A DNA stretch of 64,000 nt from Haloarcula ordinaria (GCF_029338275.1 NZ_CP119790.1:62001-126000); one strand, 5' to 3'. Positions 36,134-45,540 are shown, counted from the stretch's first letter. Numbers and translations: made by a program. Notes: generated by a model from the letters alone, not told the origin.

Positions 36134-36766
36134 TCAGGAATCGCCGCCGTGATGCTCCTCACACACGTACCCGTGTCGAAGCGCATCCTCCAGGCTTCGC
36201 CGGGTCGGGCAGTGTGGACACGAAAGCTGAACCCGTACCGACACCTCGGCCTCTGTCGCACCGGCCACGCGACCCTCGTGTTCGTACGAAGACAGGGCCT
36301 TCTGTACTTTCTCTAACAACTGGTCTGTAGCAATCTCGACACTCGTCCGCTGCCAGTCCGTCTCAGCTTCTTGGCGCGCTTTCTCGCTGTCGAGACAGTC
36401 CGTCAGGTGCCTGCGCATCGTGCTGAACGAAACCATGTCGTCGCGGACCTGCTGGGCGTCGATGTCCGCGAGTTCGAGCTCGTCTACGAGCTCCCCGCGA
36501 GCGATTTCGTCAGACCCCGTCAGGATGTCGTATTCCGTGTCCAGTTGTGTGCCGAACGTCAATCGATTGTTGTCTTTGTATACCGTTCGTAGAAGGTGTT
36601 TGTTGAACCAGTCGGCGAGCGAACGGTATCCGAGCGCCTCGCGATTCGTCTCTCCTTTCCACAGCGAAACGAGTTCCTCGTGGACGTCATCGAACGCTTC
36701 GCCTTGCGCGCCGATACCGTACGTATCGACGGCGGCGTCGACTTTGCAGCGCGTTCGCTTGGTCAT
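36134..36766 (-). CDS. RdfA-like protein (rod-determining factor family)
   Basis: A 210-residue protein. It starts MTKRTRCKVDAAVDTYGI, carries an RSLADWFNKHLLRTVY segment, helical parts with DMVSFSTMRRHLTDCLD and TSVEIATDQLLEKVQKAL, and a C-terminal zinc-ribbon-like piece with SCPHC and VCEEHH (CxxC ... CxxH). This order matches the haloarchaeal RdfA family (recalled), in which a member is needed for rod-shaped cells in Haloferax volcanii. Its coding unit precedes the SMC-like gene, as in the known rdfA-sph pairs. It may be a paralogue rather than the shape gene itself. Confidence 0.8.
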   Translation of the reverse strand: MTKRTRCKVDAAVDTYGIGAQGEAFDDVHEELVSLWKGETNREALGYRSLADWFNKHLLRTVYKDNNRLTFGTQLDTEYDILTGSDEIARGELVDELELADIDAQQVRDDMVSFSTMRRHLTDCLDSEKARQEAETDWQRTSVEIATDQLLEKVQKALSSYEHEGRVAGATEAEVSVRVQLSCPHCPTRRSLEDALRHGYVCEEHHGGDS

Positions 36767-36831
36767 ATCGACCGGTACTGGGTGGGACGGGTTATACTTT
36801 CACGGTTACCGGGCATCAGCGGACGCCGGAG

Positions 36832-37935
36832 TCAGGCGAGTTGTTCTCGAAGCCAATCTGCAGCCATCGGCCGGTACTTGTACGGGATGTTGTTACAGAC
36901 GTGGTTGCCGTTATCGTAGAGGACGTACTCACCGTTCTCCGCGCGCGTGGCGATCCGCTCGGTCTGTGCCGGCGGGATGATATGGTCGTCAGCGCCGGTG
37001 ACCATCAGGGACGGGGCGGTGAGGTCCTCGATGTCGTCCCGGAGCGACATCGCGTCGGTCGTCTCGTCGACGTCGACCAGCGAGTCCGTCTTGCAGGCCC
37101 ACTGGAACTGCTCTCTCAGCAAGTCTGAACTGCGGCCACTGACTGACCCGACGGTGAACGGACCGGAGATACCGACACAGGCGTCGAACCGCTGCTCGTT
37201 GGCAGCGACGTACGGCGCATAGAACCCGCCCAGCGAGACGCCGTAGACGCCGAGTCTGTCGGTGTCGACGCCGTCCGGGTCCAGCGACTGGATGTGATCG
37301 ACGACAGCCGAGATGAGTTCGGGGTACCGTGGCGACATCCCCTGTTCGTACCAGGTTTCGCCCTGTGCGGCGCCGTCGACAGCCAGTGTCGCGATACCGC
37401 GGTCGTGGAAGTCAGCGTCGTATGCGGACAGCTCTTCCTTGATGGAGTCGAGGCCCGGCAGGAGGACGACGAGTGGTGAATCGCCGTCGTCACCGCCCGG
37501 GCTTGCATCCGGCACCCGGAGGTTTCCGGGGACGGTGAAGTCCTCGAACGGTGCCTCGATTCGATGAACCGGTGGGTCCAGGTACTCTCCGGCCCGTTCG
37601 AAGAGGTCGACGGCCTCCATGTGTGCTTCGTCACGCTCCTCGTCGTCTACGTGCCAGACGTGCGACCCGAAGTGGTAGTACATCGACGCCTGGCGGAAGT
37701 GCTGTCCGGCAGCGAGTTCGTCCCCCCGGTCCAGCGCGGCTGTACCCAGGGCCTCGTGCTCGTCACCGATAGCGGCGAACTCGCTGCACCAGTCCGACCA
37801 GTCGTCGATGCGTTCCTGCAGTCGAGCGAGGTCGTTGTAGTCGATCCCGTTCGCGACGAACCGCGGTGTCCACTTCTCGAGTGACTCTGTCGCGAAGTCT
37901 GCGCCACGCTCTGTCGGCTCCTCGGACTCTGACAT
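36832..37935 (-). CDS. Alpha/beta hydrolase (FrsA/DHPON hydrolase type)
   Basis: A 367-residue enzyme. A helical N-terminal region of about 120 residues precedes the catalytic domain. The nucleophile elbow is GVSLGG (about residue 230), the acid is probably in GADDHII, and the histidine is in NGNHVC. This layout (long helical cap, then hydrolase) resembles 2,6-dihydroxypseudooxynicotine hydrolase and FrsA-like proteins, which cleave C-C bonds or esters. In the catabolic island it could cleave a ring-derived keto intermediate. Family-level assignment is firm, substrate is not. Confidence 0.8.
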   Translation of the reverse strand: MSESEEPTERGADFATESLEKWTPRFVANGIDYNDLARLQERIDDWSDWCSEFAAIGDEHEALGTAALDRGDELAAGQHFRQASMYYHFGSHVWHVDDEERDEAHMEAVDLFERAGEYLDPPVHRIEAPFEDFTVPGNLRVPDASPGGDDGDSPLVVLLPGLDSIKEELSAYDADFHDRGIATLAVDGAAQGETWYEQGMSPRYPELISAVVDHIQSLDPDGVDTDRLGVYGVSLGGFYAPYVAANEQRFDACVGISGPFTVGSVSGRSSDLLREQFQWACKTDSLVDVDETTDAMSLRDDIEDLTAPSLMVTGADDHIIPPAQTERIATRAENGEYVLYDNGNHVCNNIPYKYRPMAADWLREQLA

Positions 37936-38031
37936 GCCCGAACCGTCGATTGGCGCCGACTAAAGTGTTGTCCCCAGAAATATCGAGGTGGACCCCGTAG
38001 CCGACAGTTGTGCTGTAGTCGGGACGCTGAA

Positions 38032-39054
38032 TCAGACCGGCCGCATCGCGCCCCGCCCGACGATTTCGTTGTCGACGATGCGGTCCAGCAGCGCGGCGGT
38101 GCCATCGAGGTCGGTCTTCTCGGAGACGACCGGCTCGACGTCGCCGTCTGCGACGAGCGACGCCGCCTGTTTGAGTTCGTGCTTCGAGCAGTACCGGCTC
38201 CCGACGACGTCCAGTTCGTTCATCACCTCGGCACGGGGCGACAGCGACATGTCGTTGCCGGGGAACGTCGTCAGGTTCACCAGCCTACCGCGTGGCCCGA
38301 GCAAGTCGAGACTGGCTTCTAACAGGTCAGTCGCGCCGGTGAAGTCGATGACGGCGTCGTACGACCCCGCGTCGAGCGCCGAGAGGTCGTTGTCGGGGCC
38401 GGGGTCGTGCACGATATCGGCCCCGACCGCCGCACAGGAGTCGAGTTTCTCCGTCGCGATGTCGACGGCGGTCACGTCGGCCCCGAAGTAGTCGGCGACC
38501 TGGACCATGTGGATACCGACCCCACCGCCCGCTCCAAGCACCGCGACGCGGTCGCCGCGTTCGACGTTCGCTCGCTGGTTCGCGACGTGGACCGGCGTCG
38601 CGACGGCGTCGGGGATGACCGTCGCGTCGGTCGGCGGAATACCCTCGGGAATCCGGAGGGCGTTGCCCGCCGGGAGGCAGGTGTACTCTGCGAACCCGCC
38701 GTCGGTGTCGACGCTTATCCACCCGGCATGGTTCGTACAGAGCGAGTCGTGCCCGGCCAGACACTGCTGACAGTGCCCACAGACGATGTGGAAGTATGCG
38801 GTGACGCGGTCCCCGACGTCGAGGTGAGTCACGCCCGCACCGACCTCGTCGACGGTACCGACCAGTTCGTGGCCGGGGATACGCGGGAGGCCCTCGGGGT
38901 CGTTCCCGAGGTTCCCGTCGATGACGTTCCTGACGGTCCCGCCGACGCCGGTCGCCTCGACCTCGACGCGTACCGATGCGGCATCTGGCTCCGGAATCGA
39001 CCGTTCGCTGCGTGTGAGCGGGCCACCCCACTGCTGGATTTCGAGACAGTCCAT
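38032..39054 (-). CDS. Zinc-type alcohol dehydrogenase lacking the catalytic cysteine
   Basis: A 340-residue medium-chain dehydrogenase. The structural zinc site is intact (CGHCQQCLAGHDSLC) and the cofactor motif is GAGGGVGIH. GHE (residues 61-63) is present, but the catalytic-zinc cysteine position (Cys38) is Gly (TGVGGTVRN) and the usual Asp/His pair after it is changed. So the catalytic zinc may be held differently, or the protein is a family with altered chemistry. Neighbours are the alpha/beta hydrolase and the second dehydrogenase. A TATA-like AATTATAGG lies about 29 bp before the ATG. Confidence 0.85.
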   Translation of the reverse strand: MDCLEIQQWGGPLTRSERSIPEPDAASVRVEVEATGVGGTVRNVIDGNLGNDPEGLPRIPGHELVGTVDEVGAGVTHLDVGDRVTAYFHIVCGHCQQCLAGHDSLCTNHAGWISVDTDGGFAEYTCLPAGNALRIPEGIPPTDATVIPDAVATPVHVANQRANVERGDRVAVLGAGGGVGIHMVQVADYFGADVTAVDIATEKLDSCAAVGADIVHDPGPDNDLSALDAGSYDAVIDFTGATDLLEASLDLLGPRGRLVNLTTFPGNDMSLSPRAEVMNELDVVGSRYCSKHELKQAASLVADGDVEPVVSEKTDLDGTAALLDRIVDNEIVGRGAMRPV

Positions 39055-39211
39055 GGCCGCTCAACTCACCGACGGCCTATAATTGTAGCCCTGGTGGAGG
39101 GTTCTGGTTCGGCACGGTGTGGTGGCCGGGGACGGTTGGACAGCGCAAGTGAGGTCCGTCGTCGATACTCGTCGAGTCGTGACCGCGAAAAAACGCTGGT
39201 TGTTCGTCCGT

Positions 39212-40294
39212 TTAGAACCGGCAGACGACCTTGATGGCGCCTTCCTTCCGGTTCTTGAACGTATCGAACGCTTCGGCGAAGTCCTCGAAGTCGAACTCGT
39301 GCGTGATGAGCGAGTCGACGTCCGTCTGTCCGTTCTCGACCATCCGGGCGCTGGCTTCGGCCTTGTTGGCGTGGGCTCGCGCACCGCGGAAGTCGATCTC
39401 CTCTTTGACGAGGTCGGCCATCGGGATCTTCAGGAGGTTCTCCTTCGGGATGCCGTCGAGGCTGACCGTTCCGCCCTTCCGGGTCATCCAGACCGCTTGC
39501 TGGAAGCCGGTCTCGCTCCCGGCCGCTTCGAGGGTCACGTCGACGCCGGTCCCGCCGGTCAGCTCCCTGACCTGCTCGACGACGTCGTCGTCCTTGTAAG
39601 AGACGGTGTGGGTGGCACCGAGCTTCTCGGCGAGCTCGTTTCGGTTCGGGCTCCCGACTCCGATGACCTCGTTTGCGCCCATGGCGACGGCGTGCTGGAG
39701 GCAGAGCAGCCCCACAGTGCCGGTCCCCATGACAGCCACGTCGTCACCGGGCTCGATGTTCCCACGGACGGAACACTGGAGCGCGATGGCGTTGACGTCG
39801 AGCAGCGCGCCCTCGGACCACGAGATGCTGTCGTCGAACTTGTACAGGGAGTCGGCCGGGATGGTCACGTACTCCGCGAACGACCCGTCCATGGTGTGGC
39901 CGATCTGTCGGTGGCCAGTGTCGAAGTCACCGTAGTTGTCACAGAGGTTGTACCGTCCTTTCCGGCACATCTCACAGTAGCCACAGCCGGAGTGGGTCTC
40001 GCTGAACACGCGGTCGCCCGGTTCGAACCGGTCGACACTGTCGTGAACTGCGACGACTTCACCGGACCACTCGTGTCCTGGGATGAACGGGTACTCTGGC
40101 GGCCAGCCGTCGACGTCAGCGCTGAAGATCTTCGGGTCGGTCCCGCAGATCGACGCGGCTTCGACGCGGCACAGAACGTTCTCGACCTCGTCAGGCTCCG
40201 GTGTGTCGATAGTCTCCATCGACCAGTCGTCGGGGCCCTCCAGCACGATGGCCTGCATACTCTCGGGGATAGTTTCACCTACTTCTACTGCCAT
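39212..40294 (-). CDS. Zinc-binding alcohol dehydrogenase
   Basis: A 360-residue medium-chain dehydrogenase with the full catalytic set: ASICGTDPK (zinc cysteine and the following Thr-Asp), GHEWSGEV, the structural zinc cysteines CGYCEMCRKGRYNLC and the NAD-binding GTGTVGLL. It resembles threonine/sorbitol-type dehydrogenases and the paralogue at 52929-54017. It oxidises an alcohol or polyol to a ketone or aldehyde. A TATA-like CAATTATACTT (40,315-40,325) lies about 26 bp before the ATG. Confidence 0.93.
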   Translation of the reverse strand: MAVEVGETIPESMQAIVLEGPDDWSMETIDTPEPDEVENVLCRVEAASICGTDPKIFSADVDGWPPEYPFIPGHEWSGEVVAVHDSVDRFEPGDRVFSETHSGCGYCEMCRKGRYNLCDNYGDFDTGHRQIGHTMDGSFAEYVTIPADSLYKFDDSISWSEGALLDVNAIALQCSVRGNIEPGDDVAVMGTGTVGLLCLQHAVAMGANEVIGVGSPNRNELAEKLGATHTVSYKDDDVVEQVRELTGGTGVDVTLEAAGSETGFQQAVWMTRKGGTVSLDGIPKENLLKIPMADLVKEEIDFRGARAHANKAEASARMVENGQTDVDSLITHEFDFEDFAEAFDTFKNRKEGAIKVVCRF

Positions 40295-40314
40295 GGGCTC
40301 GCTTCGGGCAACGC

Positions 40315-40325
40315 AAGTATAATTG
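40315..40325 (-). promoter_or_regulatory. TATA-like box for the dehydrogenase at 39212
   Basis: CAATTATACTT on the gene's strand, centred 26 bp before the ATG at 40,294. Fits a leaderless start. Confidence 0.5.
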
Positions 40326-40364
40326 TTACGGTGCTGTAGAAGCCTGCGTCGGGAACCGAATTCC

Positions 40365-41768
40365 TCAAGAGTCGGAGTCCGAGGTCCCGCGTTCGTCCAT
40401 CATCGTCGAGGCACGTGCTTCCCAGTCGCCCTTGAAGAACCAGACGGTGGCGAGGGAGACCATCCACAGGTACGAGAGGATGAGGACGGCGTAGACGGCG
40501 ACGATACCGACGTCCAGTACCTCCCCAGCCAGGTACGTTCCCCCGAGCATAATCACCCAGGCGCCGACCATCCGCGCGATGAAGGGGATGCGGGTCTCAC
40601 CGCTCCCTCGGAGACAACCGGCGACGACGAAGAACATGCCGAAGAAGATGCCCCCGAGACCGAACACGCGGGCGAAGTCGACCGCGTAGGCCAGCGTAGC
40701 CGGGTCACTGGTGAACACGCGCGCGAGGGGGGCCGCTCCAACGATGAGCGCCCCGCCCGATAGTCCGAGCAGCACGAACGCCAGGGCGATCACTGCCAAC
40801 CCGTTGAACCGCGCCGCCTCGGGGTCGTCACCGCCCAGCGTCTGACCGGTGATGACGCTCGAAGCGGTACTGAACGAGCGGTAGAAGGGCGCCGTCACCT
40901 GCTGGCGCATCCGCCGCCCGATGTGGAACGCCGCGACGACTTCGGTCCCGAACCCGAGCAAGAGCGCGTTGAACGGGAACATCGCCACGGTCGACGACAT
41001 GCCCTCTGCGAACTGTGGCGTCCCGACGACGACGAGCTGGCGGGTGATGGTCCAGTCTCGCGGCCGGCGAAACGAGAGGCCGATTCGGTCCGTGGTGAAC
41101 GCCAGGAGGATACTCGCCGCAGTGAAGGCGTTGGCGAGCGCCGTCGCGAGCCCGACCCCGAAGATACCGAGCCGCGGGAACGGCCCGATTCCGAGTCCGA
41201 GGACGACGGAACAGGCGATGTTGATAACGTTCGACCCGATGTTGATGAGCATGGGGGTCTTCGTGTCGCCGGTCCCCTGCAGGGCCCGAACGCCGATGAT
41301 GGCGACGTGTTTCGCGGGACTCGCGACGAGGATGACCGCGAGATACAGCCCGCCGAGCCGGACGACCTCCGGTGCCGCGCCGAGGAGGTCGATGGCCGTG
41401 GAGCCGAACAGCGCGCCGGCGACTGCCAGCGGGACACCGATGAGCGCTCCGATGATGAGGGCTTGCGTGACTGCCTCGTCACGGTTGGCGTCGGCACCGG
41501 CGCCGGTGTCCTGACTCGAGAGGGCGATGGCAGCGCCGCCCAACCCTTGCCCCAGTCGGAGCGGGATCTGTGCGTAGAGGTCCGCGAGCCCGATGGCGGC
41601 GACCGCGACCGGGGAAAACAGTCCGGTGACGATGATGTCGGTGGTCCGCATCAGCGTCTGGAAGACCTGCTGTATCATCACGGGCCACGATAGCGACAGC
41701 GTCCACCGCCAGACCTCTTTGGCCTGTTCTATCCAGTCTCCGTCCGGATTCGAAGTCTCCGTGCTCAT
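40365..41768 (-). CDS. MATE family efflux transporter
   Basis: A 467-residue transporter with twelve helices, two homologous halves and the usual MATE features: helix 1 with SWPVMIQQVFQTLMRTTDIIV and the central LAKHVAI/ALQGTGDTKTPMLI segment after helix 6. It exchanges sodium or protons for organic cations or small organics. In the island it may export toxic intermediates. It overlaps nothing and is followed by the dehydrogenase. Confidence 0.92.
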   Translation of the reverse strand: MSTETSNPDGDWIEQAKEVWRWTLSLSWPVMIQQVFQTLMRTTDIIVTGLFSPVAVAAIGLADLYAQIPLRLGQGLGGAAIALSSQDTGAGADANRDEAVTQALIIGALIGVPLAVAGALFGSTAIDLLGAAPEVVRLGGLYLAVILVASPAKHVAIIGVRALQGTGDTKTPMLINIGSNVINIACSVVLGLGIGPFPRLGIFGVGLATALANAFTAASILLAFTTDRIGLSFRRPRDWTITRQLVVVGTPQFAEGMSSTVAMFPFNALLLGFGTEVVAAFHIGRRMRQQVTAPFYRSFSTASSVITGQTLGGDDPEAARFNGLAVIALAFVLLGLSGGALIVGAAPLARVFTSDPATLAYAVDFARVFGLGGIFFGMFFVVAGCLRGSGETRIPFIARMVGAWVIMLGGTYLAGEVLDVGIVAVYAVLILSYLWMVSLATVWFFKGDWEARASTMMDERGTSDSDS

Positions 41769-41813
41769 CGTTTCGGAAGGGGTGTCACCGGCAGTACGCC
41801 CGTCCGTTGCCGC

Positions 41814-42716
41814 TCACAGCGTGAACACCTGCGGACCGGTGATGAGGACGACACCGATGATGACGAGTACCGCTCCGAGGAGCAGGCGCTTCGTCACGCG
41901 CTCGACCTCGCGCAGGAAGATGAAGGTGAACAGAATCGCGAACAGCGACGTCGGACTCGAGAGCGGGTCGACGAGGACCACCTGCCCGCGGTCCAGCGCC
42001 TCGAAGAGGGTAAACAGCGACAGAGCGCTGAGCAGCCCACAGCCGACGAAGTACGCGTACGCCTCTCGTGGGGCCATCATGAACTCGCCGAAGTCACGCC
42101 CGTGGCGAAACAGGAGGTAGACGAGGAGTCCGAAGAGCCCCGCCGCCTCGTTGATAGCGACGCCTTCGATGGCACTGATGTCCGTCGTCGTGAACGCGTA
42201 GCGACGTGCGACGTTCCCGGCGGCGAAGGTCAGTGCCGCGGCGAGCGGGAAGAGCAGGTCGCGGATATGCCACCCCGAGATGTCGCCGCCCTTCGAGAAC
42301 GCCAGCGTGACGAGTCCACCGACGACGAACCCGATGCCGATGGTCCCCTGTGCGGTGACAGCTTCACCGAGGAACACCACGGCGAGCAGCATCGCCCAGA
42401 CCGGGCGCGTGTTCACCGTCGCGCTACTGATGCTCGCACCGACGCGCTGGACGCCGGTGTAACTCAACAGGCGCGCTATCGCGGTCGCGGTCAAGCCAGT
42501 CGCGAGGAACAGGCCGAGTACCCAGTAGGGGTGGGAGAACAGGGCTACGCCACGGGCGAGCAACACGGCACAGTACACCACGACGCTCACGAAGACGACC
42601 GTCAGGGACACCTGTAACGGAGTCCCACCCCGTTCCATCCCAGTCTTTGCGAGCGGGTCCGAGGCCCCCCACCCGGCAGCGGTCAGTAGTGCGAGCGCGA
42701 TCACATCGTGTTGCAT
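41814..42716 (-). CDS. EamA/DMT family transporter
   Basis: A 300-residue protein with ten helices in two EamA repeats. It starts MQHDVIALALLTAAGWGASDPLAKTGME, the usual first helix. Repeat two ends with helix patterns LFTFIFLREVERVTKRLLLGAVLVIIG. Members export metabolites such as amino acids. It lies 45 bases upstream of the MATE gene on the same strand. A TATA-like ATTATCAATA lies about 29 bp upstream. Divergent from the amidohydrolase at 42837. Confidence 0.9.
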   Translation of the reverse strand: MQHDVIALALLTAAGWGASDPLAKTGMERGGTPLQVSLTVVFVSVVVYCAVLLARGVALFSHPYWVLGLFLATGLTATAIARLLSYTGVQRVGASISSATVNTRPVWAMLLAVVFLGEAVTAQGTIGIGFVVGGLVTLAFSKGGDISGWHIRDLLFPLAAALTFAAGNVARRYAFTTTDISAIEGVAINEAAGLFGLLVYLLFRHGRDFGEFMMAPREAYAYFVGCGLLSALSLFTLFEALDRGQVVLVDPLSSPTSLFAILFTFIFLREVERVTKRLLLGAVLVIIGVVLITGPQVFTL

Positions 42717-42836
42717 TGCGTTGCCGGTTCGACGGACCTATTGATAATGGTTGTGGGTACCAGACCACGAACACCCTCGAAGGCGACTTCCCGAAGACAG
42801 GGATATTTTTACCACCGTGCAGTCCAGGAGTATCGT

Positions 42837-43820
42837 ATGCGCGTCGACGTCCACACGCACTATCTGCCGGCAGCGTATCGTGACCTGCTCCGTGAGTGGG
42901 GCAAAGAAGTCCGTGTCGAAGACCGGAACGGCACACCACACGCGGTCTACGGCGATACCGCTCGGGAACTGGCGCCGGGCTTCCGAGACCTCGAAGCGCG
43001 GTCTGAGTGGATGGCCGAACACGACATCGACCGCACGGTCGCGTCCATCTCGAATCCGAGCCCACACGACGAGACGTTCACCGACGCGGAATCGGTCGAA
43101 CTGGTCCGGGCGATAAACGACGGGTTCGCCGATGCACAGGCGGAGCGACCTGACGAGTTCGCGGGCTTCGGGACGGTGCCGTTCCGTGACCCCGACGCGG
43201 CCGTCGACGAGGTCGACCGAATCGCCGACCTGGGGCTCGCTGGCGTGGCAGTCCCCACCGCGGTTCGCGGACGGACGCTGTCGGACCCGGCATTTGAACC
43301 CATCTTCGACCGCATCGAGGACCACGGGCTACCGGTGTTCGTCCACCCGACGCGCAACGTCCTGAGCGAGCAGTTCGAGCCGGAAGAAGGGGGCCTCGAC
43401 CCGACCGTCGTCTTCCCGGTCGACACCACCGTCCAGCTAACGCGCCTCATCTTCGACGGGTTCTTCGACCGGCACGACCTCGACGTTATCATCGCGCACA
43501 TGGGTGGCGCGCTCCCGTATCTCGTCGGCCGGCTCGAACGGGGCCGGGAGCGGTTCCGTGACGACCCCGACAGTTCCCCGGAGCACTCCATCTACCACTA
43601 CATCGAGTCGTTCTACTACGACGCCATCTCCTTCCACGCGCCGGCGGTTGGCGCTGCCATAGAGACGGTGGGCGACGACCATCTCCTGTTCGGAACGGAC
43701 TACCCCTTCAACATGGAAGACGCGCCGGCGACGGTGGCAGATATCGATGCGAGAGCGCCGACCGAGGAGGCTGCTGCGGCGATACTCGGGAACACGGCGA
43801 TCGACGTGTTCGGGCTGTAG
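42837..43820 (+). CDS. ACMSD-like amidohydrolase, copy 1
   Basis: A 327-residue metal-dependent hydrolase/decarboxylase. The metal ligands are HTH (residues 6-8), a His in FVHPTRN, a His in IAHMGGALPY and an Asp in FGTDYPF, all the standard positions of the ACMSD/gamma-resorcylate decarboxylase family. It probably removes carboxyl groups from ring acids or hydrolyses a C-C or amide bond. It starts at the ATG after a TATA-like GATATTTTTAC (42,802-42,812). Close paralogue of 56207-57193. Followed by a small membrane protein gene. Confidence 0.88.
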   Translation: MRVDVHTHYLPAAYRDLLREWGKEVRVEDRNGTPHAVYGDTARELAPGFRDLEARSEWMAEHDIDRTVASISNPSPHDETFTDAESVELVRAINDGFADAQAERPDEFAGFGTVPFRDPDAAVDEVDRIADLGLAGVAVPTAVRGRTLSDPAFEPIFDRIEDHGLPVFVHPTRNVLSEQFEPEEGGLDPTVVFPVDTTVQLTRLIFDGFFDRHDLDVIIAHMGGALPYLVGRLERGRERFRDDPDSSPEHSIYHYIESFYYDAISFHAPAVGAAIETVGDDHLLFGTDYPFNMEDAPATVADIDARAPTEEAAAAILGNTAIDVFGL

Positions 43821-43886
43821 TCGCTGACAGACCACCCGACTGGTGGGACCGACGGCTATTAACCGTCGAACTGCATGATTGTGCAT

Positions 43887-44045
43887 ATGCAGATCGAAAT
43901 CAGGATCGCGACCATCCTCCTCGGTATCGGGGTGCTGCTCGGTCTCCTGGCGCTGAACAAGTACGTCGCTGCGAAGTACTGGCTGCCGGCGCTGGAGGAC
44001 GTCGAGGAAATCGAGGAAGACGACGTAGACGACGTAGACGACTGA
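43887..44045 (+). CDS. 52-residue membrane protein with an acidic tail
   Basis: An ATG-to-TGA frame encodes one helix (about residues 6-26, IATILLGIGVLLGLLALN), a short WLPALEDVEEIEE amphipathic stretch and a C-terminal run of Asp (DDVDDVDD). A small membrane protein with an acidic tail between two enzyme genes is often a real co-transcribed unit. There is no recognisable family. Confidence 0.5.
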   Translation: MQIEIRIATILLGIGVLLGLLALNKYVAAKYWLPALEDVEEIEEDDVDDVDD

Positions 44046-44130
44046 AGCCTGTCGTCACGCCGCTGAAAGGGGCCGGCCGCTGCGCAGACGAAGGTGCCGT
44101 AGTTCGCGAGCCGTCAGTCGCGCCCCGGTG

Positions 44131-44140
44131 TTTAATATCG
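44131..44140 (+). promoter_or_regulatory. TATA-like box for the M24 protein
   Basis: TTTAATATCG centred 27 bp before the ATG at 44,162. Fits a leaderless start. Confidence 0.5.
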
Positions 44141-44161
44141 GGCCCCTCGAACTCGCGCAGC

Positions 44162-45394
44162 ATGGAAGACTATCGGCTCGGACAGCAGAACCGCCGTCGC
44201 GAGTACTACGGACGCTTCTCGGCAGCCGAGATGGACCGTCGTCGCGAGGCCGTCCGCGAGATGATGGTGAGTGAGGGACTCGACGCGCTGGTCATCTGCG
44301 GCGACGCCGGCTTCGGTGGCACGCACATCAGTTACCTCACGAACTACTCGCCCCCGTTCGTGAGTTATTTCGTCTTCTTCCGCGACCCGGAGGCGAACTC
44401 ACTGCTGCTGGCCGGGCTCAGCAACCACAAACAGTACGTTCGGGAGGTCTCGGAGGCCGACGACGTGGACGTGATGCTGCCCGACCCGATGCAATCAGTC
44501 GCCACCCGACTCGAAGCCGGCGGCGTCGGCGACGGGACCGTTGGACTCGTCGGACATCACCCACGATACAAGCAGTCACTCTCGTACGAACAGTACGACG
44601 CCCTCGAAGACGCGTTTGCTGGTGAGCTCGTCGACGCGACAGTCCCGTTCATCCACGTGGTCAGCCGTCGGAGCGAGCCGGAGCTGGAGCGTATCCGACG
44701 CGCCGCAGCACTCACCGACAAAGGACTCGAAACCATCGCAGACGCTGCCGAGCCGGGCGTCCGCGAGACGGAGCTCCAGGACGCGCTTACCCGAACCTAC
44801 CTCGAAACGGATGGGGCGCTCGGGATGGCCTTCATCACCTCGGCGCCGATGAACGACGCAGAGCCCGGCGAGCCGCTCCCCTGGCACAAGCCGTCGAAAC
44901 GGAAACTACAGTCGGGCGACGTGATCACGACGGAGATGAGCGCGTCGTTCGCGGGCTACCGGAGCCAGGTCCATCGGACGTTCACCGTCGGCACGGAGCC
45001 CAGCGACCAGTACGTCGACATGTGGACGGTTGCCAAGGAGACGTACGACGCCATGCTCGACGCGGTGCAGCCGGGGAACACGGTGGCGGACGTCCACGCT
45101 GCGCTCGAGCCGCTGGAGGCATCGCCGTACAAACTCTACGACGTGGCGCTGCACGGATACGGCAGCGGCTACCTGCCCCCGTACGTCGGAACGTCGGCCT
45201 CGAACTATTGGCCGGGTGCCGAGGATCCGGTCACCGAGGACTGGACGTTCGAAGCGGGGATGGTCGTCGTCGTTCAGCCAAACGTCGTCACGACCGAGGA
45301 GCGTCACGGGCTCCAACTGGGGTCGGCCGTCATCGTCACCGACGACGGCCCAGAAGTGTTACAGCAGTATCCGCTCTCAATCCAGCAGGTGTAA
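44162..45394 (+). CDS. M24-fold (pita-bread) protein with lost metal ligands
   Basis: A 410-residue protein with a creatinase N-terminal domain (about 1-150) and an M24 pita-bread domain. M24 peptidases need five ligands (Asp, Asp, His, Glu, Glu). Here the equivalents are Glu258 (TTEMS), Gln269 (YRSQVHRTF), Ser335 (HGYGSG), Gln372 (VVQP) and Gly387 (GLQLG), so none is canonical. It is therefore unlikely to be a metallopeptidase. Metal-free creatinase is one relative, so it could be a hydrolase or another enzyme. The gene directly precedes the dipeptide-type importer. Confidence 0.8.
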   Translation: MEDYRLGQQNRRREYYGRFSAAEMDRRREAVREMMVSEGLDALVICGDAGFGGTHISYLTNYSPPFVSYFVFFRDPEANSLLLAGLSNHKQYVREVSEADDVDVMLPDPMQSVATRLEAGGVGDGTVGLVGHHPRYKQSLSYEQYDALEDAFAGELVDATVPFIHVVSRRSEPELERIRRAAALTDKGLETIADAAEPGVRETELQDALTRTYLETDGALGMAFITSAPMNDAEPGEPLPWHKPSKRKLQSGDVITTEMSASFAGYRSQVHRTFTVGTEPSDQYVDMWTVAKETYDAMLDAVQPGNTVADVHAALEPLEASPYKLYDVALHGYGSGYLPPYVGTSASNYWPGAEDPVTEDWTFEAGMVVVVQPNVVTTEERHGLQLGSAVIVTDDGPEVLQQYPLSIQQV

Positions 45395-45540
45395 CGCCCG
45401 CGGTCTCGTATACTCGCGCGTTCAGCGGGCGCGTGAGCCAAATGATACAGACTGAGAGTGTTTCACCAAGGTCGAGAGTGAGCAACAATTGCTTCTTCCT
45501 CGTTTCACTACCACGGTGTTCCTCATAATTTAAGCCGAAC

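Noticed and set aside
39119..40339. A 406-codon frame on the top strand opposite the dehydrogenase
   Set aside because: Antisense shadow of the clear dehydrogenase gene, without motifs.
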